A stretch of 64,000 nt of DNA, taken from positions 511,501 to 575,500 of the forward strand of contig CANJKZ010000768.1 in the NCBI GenBank assembly GCA_947471745.1, read 5' to 3'. The position numbers and the translations under genes were made by a program. The notes beneath the pieces were generated by a model that was given only the letters and a program-made list of their open reading frames with translations, searched no databases and was not told where the DNA came from. Source of the DNA: Closterium sp. Naga37s-1. Its lineage: Eukaryota; Streptophyta; Zygnematophyceae; Desmidiales; Closteriaceae. Below, piece after piece: positions 61,754 through 64,000 of this stretch. Position 1 is the stretch's first letter, and each line of letters opens with the position of its first letter.

Positions 61754-64000
61754 TCAAGAGGTGAGCAAGTGAGGCAAGGTAGGCACAAGGCCCAGCTGAG
61801 TACAGAAGCGCTGATGGTCACAAGGCGCAAGCGCCTTGGTGAAGATATCAGCAGTGTTGGCCTCAGAGGCCACGTACGCAAGACGCAGCTGACCACGCTG
61901 CTGCAGCTCACGAGCAAGAAAGTAGCGGAGAGCAATGTGCTTCGTTCTGTGCTCCAGTCGCTGCTCCCGACACAAGGCCAGCATGGCCTTGTTGTCTACG
62001 TACAGCACTGGAGGAGAACGAGGCGGCTCTCCGAGGTCAGTCAGCAGGTAGGTGAGCCAGCGAAGCTCCTGTGCAGCCATGGCTCCTGCGTAGATCTCAG
62101 CCTCACAACTGGAGCCGAGAACAGAAGACGAGCGAGGAGCCCGCCACGAAACAGAGCCGGAACCAAGGCTGAAGGTGTAACCCTGTGACGACCGCTGCGT
62201 AGCCTGGTCGTCAGCCCAAGAAGCGTCTGCGTGCCCAGTAAGGACCACTGGACTCTGCCCTCCAAGCACAAGCCCCATGCCCGACGTACTGCACAAGTAG
62301 CGCAACACCCTCTTCGCTGCAGCCATGTGCTCCGGTCTGTGTCTCCCAGGAGCAACATAGCGTGCGAGAATGCTAAGAGGGTATGCAAGGTCAGGTCGTG
62401 TGCAGGTCATCAGGTACATGAGGCAGCCAACAAGCTGTGGGTACGGGCCACTCGACTCTACGGACTCATCCGAAGGCAGAGCTGAGAGCGAGTGGCGAGT
62501 AGGCAGAGGAGTGGCCTGAGGCGAGGAGTACGTGAAGCCGAAGCGCTGAAGGACCTGCTGCACCATGTGTGACTGAGTCAGGGTAATGGTGCGGCGTGCT
62601 CTGTCCCGAGTGATCTGCAAGCCAAGGTAGCTGCGCAGTTCACCCAGGTCAGTGCACGTGTGTCTCTTCTGCAGCTCGGACTTCACGTGGGCGAGTCCAG
62701 CAGTGTCAGCTGTGGCAAAGACCAAGTCGTCGACGTACACGAGGATGTAGAACGGCGGCAAAGAAGTGTCGGTGCGCAGAAACAGCGACGGGTCGGCAGT
62801 AGAGGGAGCAAACCCAAGAGCCGCAAGTGTAGTCCTCAGTGTGTCGTGCCACTCACGCGGTGCCTGGCGGAGACCGTAGACTGGCCGCCGTAGGCTCCAC
62901 TGGGTGCCAGGAGGAAAAGACCCAGTGAAACCAGGTGGGCGACGCAGCCAGATCTCCTCGTGCAGGCTGCCCTGCAAGAAAGCAGTGCTGAAGTCAAGAG
63001 AGTGTAGCTCGTAGTCACGGTGAGCAGCTACGTGCAGCAGTACCCGAAGAGTGGTCATCTTCGGGGTGGGAGAGAAGGTCTGAAAGTAGTCAACTCCCTG
63101 CCGCTGACTGAAGCCTCGAGCCACGTAACGCGCCTTGAAGACAGGCGGAGAACCCGGCGGCCGCTTCACCCTGAAAATCCACATGCCACTGACGATGTTC
63201 GCCCCAGGAGGGGGAACAGCGTCAACGTAGGTGCCTGTGGACTTCCAGGAAGCCATCTCTGCGTCCATAGCTGCCTGCCACTGAGAGGAGTAGGGACCCT
63301 CTATCGCCTCCGCGTAAGAGCGCGGAGTCGGGATGTCAAGTGCATCCGGGTCTCCCTCAGGGGTAAGCAGTACGGACACGAGATGAGGTGAAGCAGCGAC
63401 CAAGCACTGGAACTCCTCCTGCCTGTCCTCAAGGACGTCCGTGCCACGGGCACACTCACCCCCGACGGACGGAGGACAGACAGACTCAGACTCAGCAACA
63501 AGACTGGCGACGTAGTCTAGGCGACAGCGAGCAGCAAAGTCGACGAGCTCAGCAACTAGGGCAGACGCAACAGTGGACTCAAAGGAAGGGTCAGTGACAA
63601 CAGTAGCAAGGAGACGCGTGACAGTAGGACTGGCAGCACGAAGAGAGTCCGACTCCGGGTCGGCAAGAGTAGGAAGAGAAGACTCAGGAGGAGAAGGCAA
63701 AGGGGCACGCAGAGGAGCAGTGGACGGACGCAGAGACATCCGGTGCGTGCCAGGGACAGGAGGAGGACGCTGACGCGAACCGCGACCACTAGTGCGAGCA
63801 GCACGGACAGGCGACGCAGGGCGAGACGCAGGCTCACGACGCTCAGCAAGACCTCCAGTAGGACCAGTGTAGGGAGACGGAACAGGCAGTGGGGAGGCCG
63901 GCTGTAACTGTAACTGCGACGGGACAGGCTGTGGACACTCTAAGGGAGGAGGAGGACCAGTAGAAGGCGGGAGACCAAGAACCTGCTGAAGGAGCGGAAC
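61754..64000 (-). CDS. TE5 Pol: reverse transcriptase/RNase H, intact, partial at window edge
   Basis: Open from the window edge to TGA at 61754 with no stop in about 748 codons. Linker (VLGLPPSTGPPPPLECPQPV, GTHRMSLRPSTAPLRAPLPS), then RT: DAEMASWKSTGTYVDAVPPP, FKARYVARGFSQRQGVDYFQ, FSTAFLQGSLHEEIWLRRPP, YVDD in ILVYVDDLVFAT, and LGLQITRDRARRTITLTQSH. RNase H: GHADASWADDQ, SSCEAEIYAGAMA, VDNKAMLALC, ending LGLVPTLPHLLTS. It is the least damaged Pol in the window and could be from an active element. The ATG at 63739 is internal, not the translation start. Confidence 0.92.
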   Translation of the reverse strand, partial: VPLLQQVLGLPPSTGPPPPLECPQPVPSQLQLQPASPLPVPSPYTGPTGGLAERREPASRPASPVRAARTSGRGSRQRPPPVPGTHRMSLRPSTAPLRAPLPSPPESSLPTLADPESDSLRAASPTVTRLLATVVTDPSFESTVASALVAELVDFAARCRLDYVASLVAESESVCPPSVGGECARGTDVLEDRQEEFQCLVAASPHLVSVLLTPEGDPDALDIPTPRSYAEAIEGPYSSQWQAAMDAEMASWKSTGTYVDAVPPPGANIVSGMWIFRVKRPPGSPPVFKARYVARGFSQRQGVDYFQTFSPTPKMTTLRVLLHVAAHRDYELHSLDFSTAFLQGSLHEEIWLRRPPGFTGSFPPGTQWSLRRPVYGLRQAPREWHDTLRTTLAALGFAPSTADPSLFLRTDTSLPPFYILVYVDDLVFATADTAGLAHVKSELQKRHTCTDLGELRSYLGLQITRDRARRTITLTQSHMVQQVLQRFGFTYSSPQATPLPTRHSLSALPSDESVESSGPYPQLVGCLMYLMTCTRPDLAYPLSILARYVAPGRHRPEHMAAAKRVLRYLCSTSGMGLVLGGQSPVVLTGHADASWADDQATQRSSQGYTFSLGSGSVSWRAPRSSSVLGSSCEAEIYAGAMAAQELRWLTYLLTDLGEPPRSPPVLYVDNKAMLALCREQRLEHRTKHIALRYFLARELQQRGQLRLAYVASEANTADIFTKALAPCDHQRFCTQLGLVPTLPHLLTS

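Larger units (their letters stand above)
61414..64000 (-). mobile_element. TE5: Ty1/copia element, 3' part, inserted into TE3
   Basis: The 3' LTR is at about 61414-61542 (TGTCAGAACATC... to ...CTTCTCA), after a CTATGGGGGTG tract. Beyond it (lower coordinates) comes TE3 sequence in mid-Gag, not an LTR edge, so TE5 was inserted into TE3 in the same orientation. The rest of TE5, its 5' LTR and the second target duplication lie right of the window. Confidence 0.8.

Overview
This is nuclear DNA from a streptophyte plant, most likely a charophyte green alga of the Closterium type and less likely a bryophyte. The assignment is inference. It rests on a chloroplast EGY3-type pseudoprotease, a SWIB/Plus3/GYF/CCCH protein like plant NERD, a phytocyanin-like gene, an F-box/LRR gene, GT-AG introns plus one probable U12 AT-AC intron, and plant-type Ty1/copia elements.

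Layout. 0-4 kb: 5' part of an EGY3-like gene (minus), running off the left edge. 5.2-8.6 kb: a secreted cupredoxin-like gene (minus). 10.3-11.4 kb: an intronless UbiA/MenA-type prenyltransferase (plus). 11.9-12.6 kb: a deleted pseudogene of the PC-esterase found at 29-33 kb. 13.4-15.6 kb: an F-box/LRR gene with a stop and a frameshift. 17.8-28.8 kb: an 8-exon, 1544-codon SWIB-Plus3-GYF-CCCH gene whose reading frame closes exactly. 29.4-33.3 kb: a PC-esterase/TBL-like gene. 33.8-34.8 kb: a second prenyltransferase (minus). 36.3-37.3 kb: a broken second copy of the 5' end of the cupredoxin gene. 37.3-39.2 kb: a large 21-bp minisatellite. 39.8-64 kb: a pile of five Ty1/copia elements with short LTRs (about 130-150 bp). 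Two of these have perfect target-site duplications. One full-length element is nested inside an older one, which is also interrupted by a fifth element running off the right edge.

Three patterns cross the window. First, nearly every multi-exon gene carries tandem, partly decayed copies of its own exons inside its introns. Second, an 18-20 bp palindrome family of form TTTTGAG-N-CG-N'-CTCAAAA recurs about fifteen times and usually sits at the junction between tandem duplicates. Third, a 4-6 kb segment is present twice in inverted orientation (7.5-12.6 kb and 31.4-37.3 kb). The palindrome-at-junction pattern is the best candidate here for something undescribed.

The genes do not form a pathway; this is ordinary eukaryotic neighbourhood. 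Exon models are by eye from splice consensus and reading phase. Family names rest on motif recognition, not on database searches.
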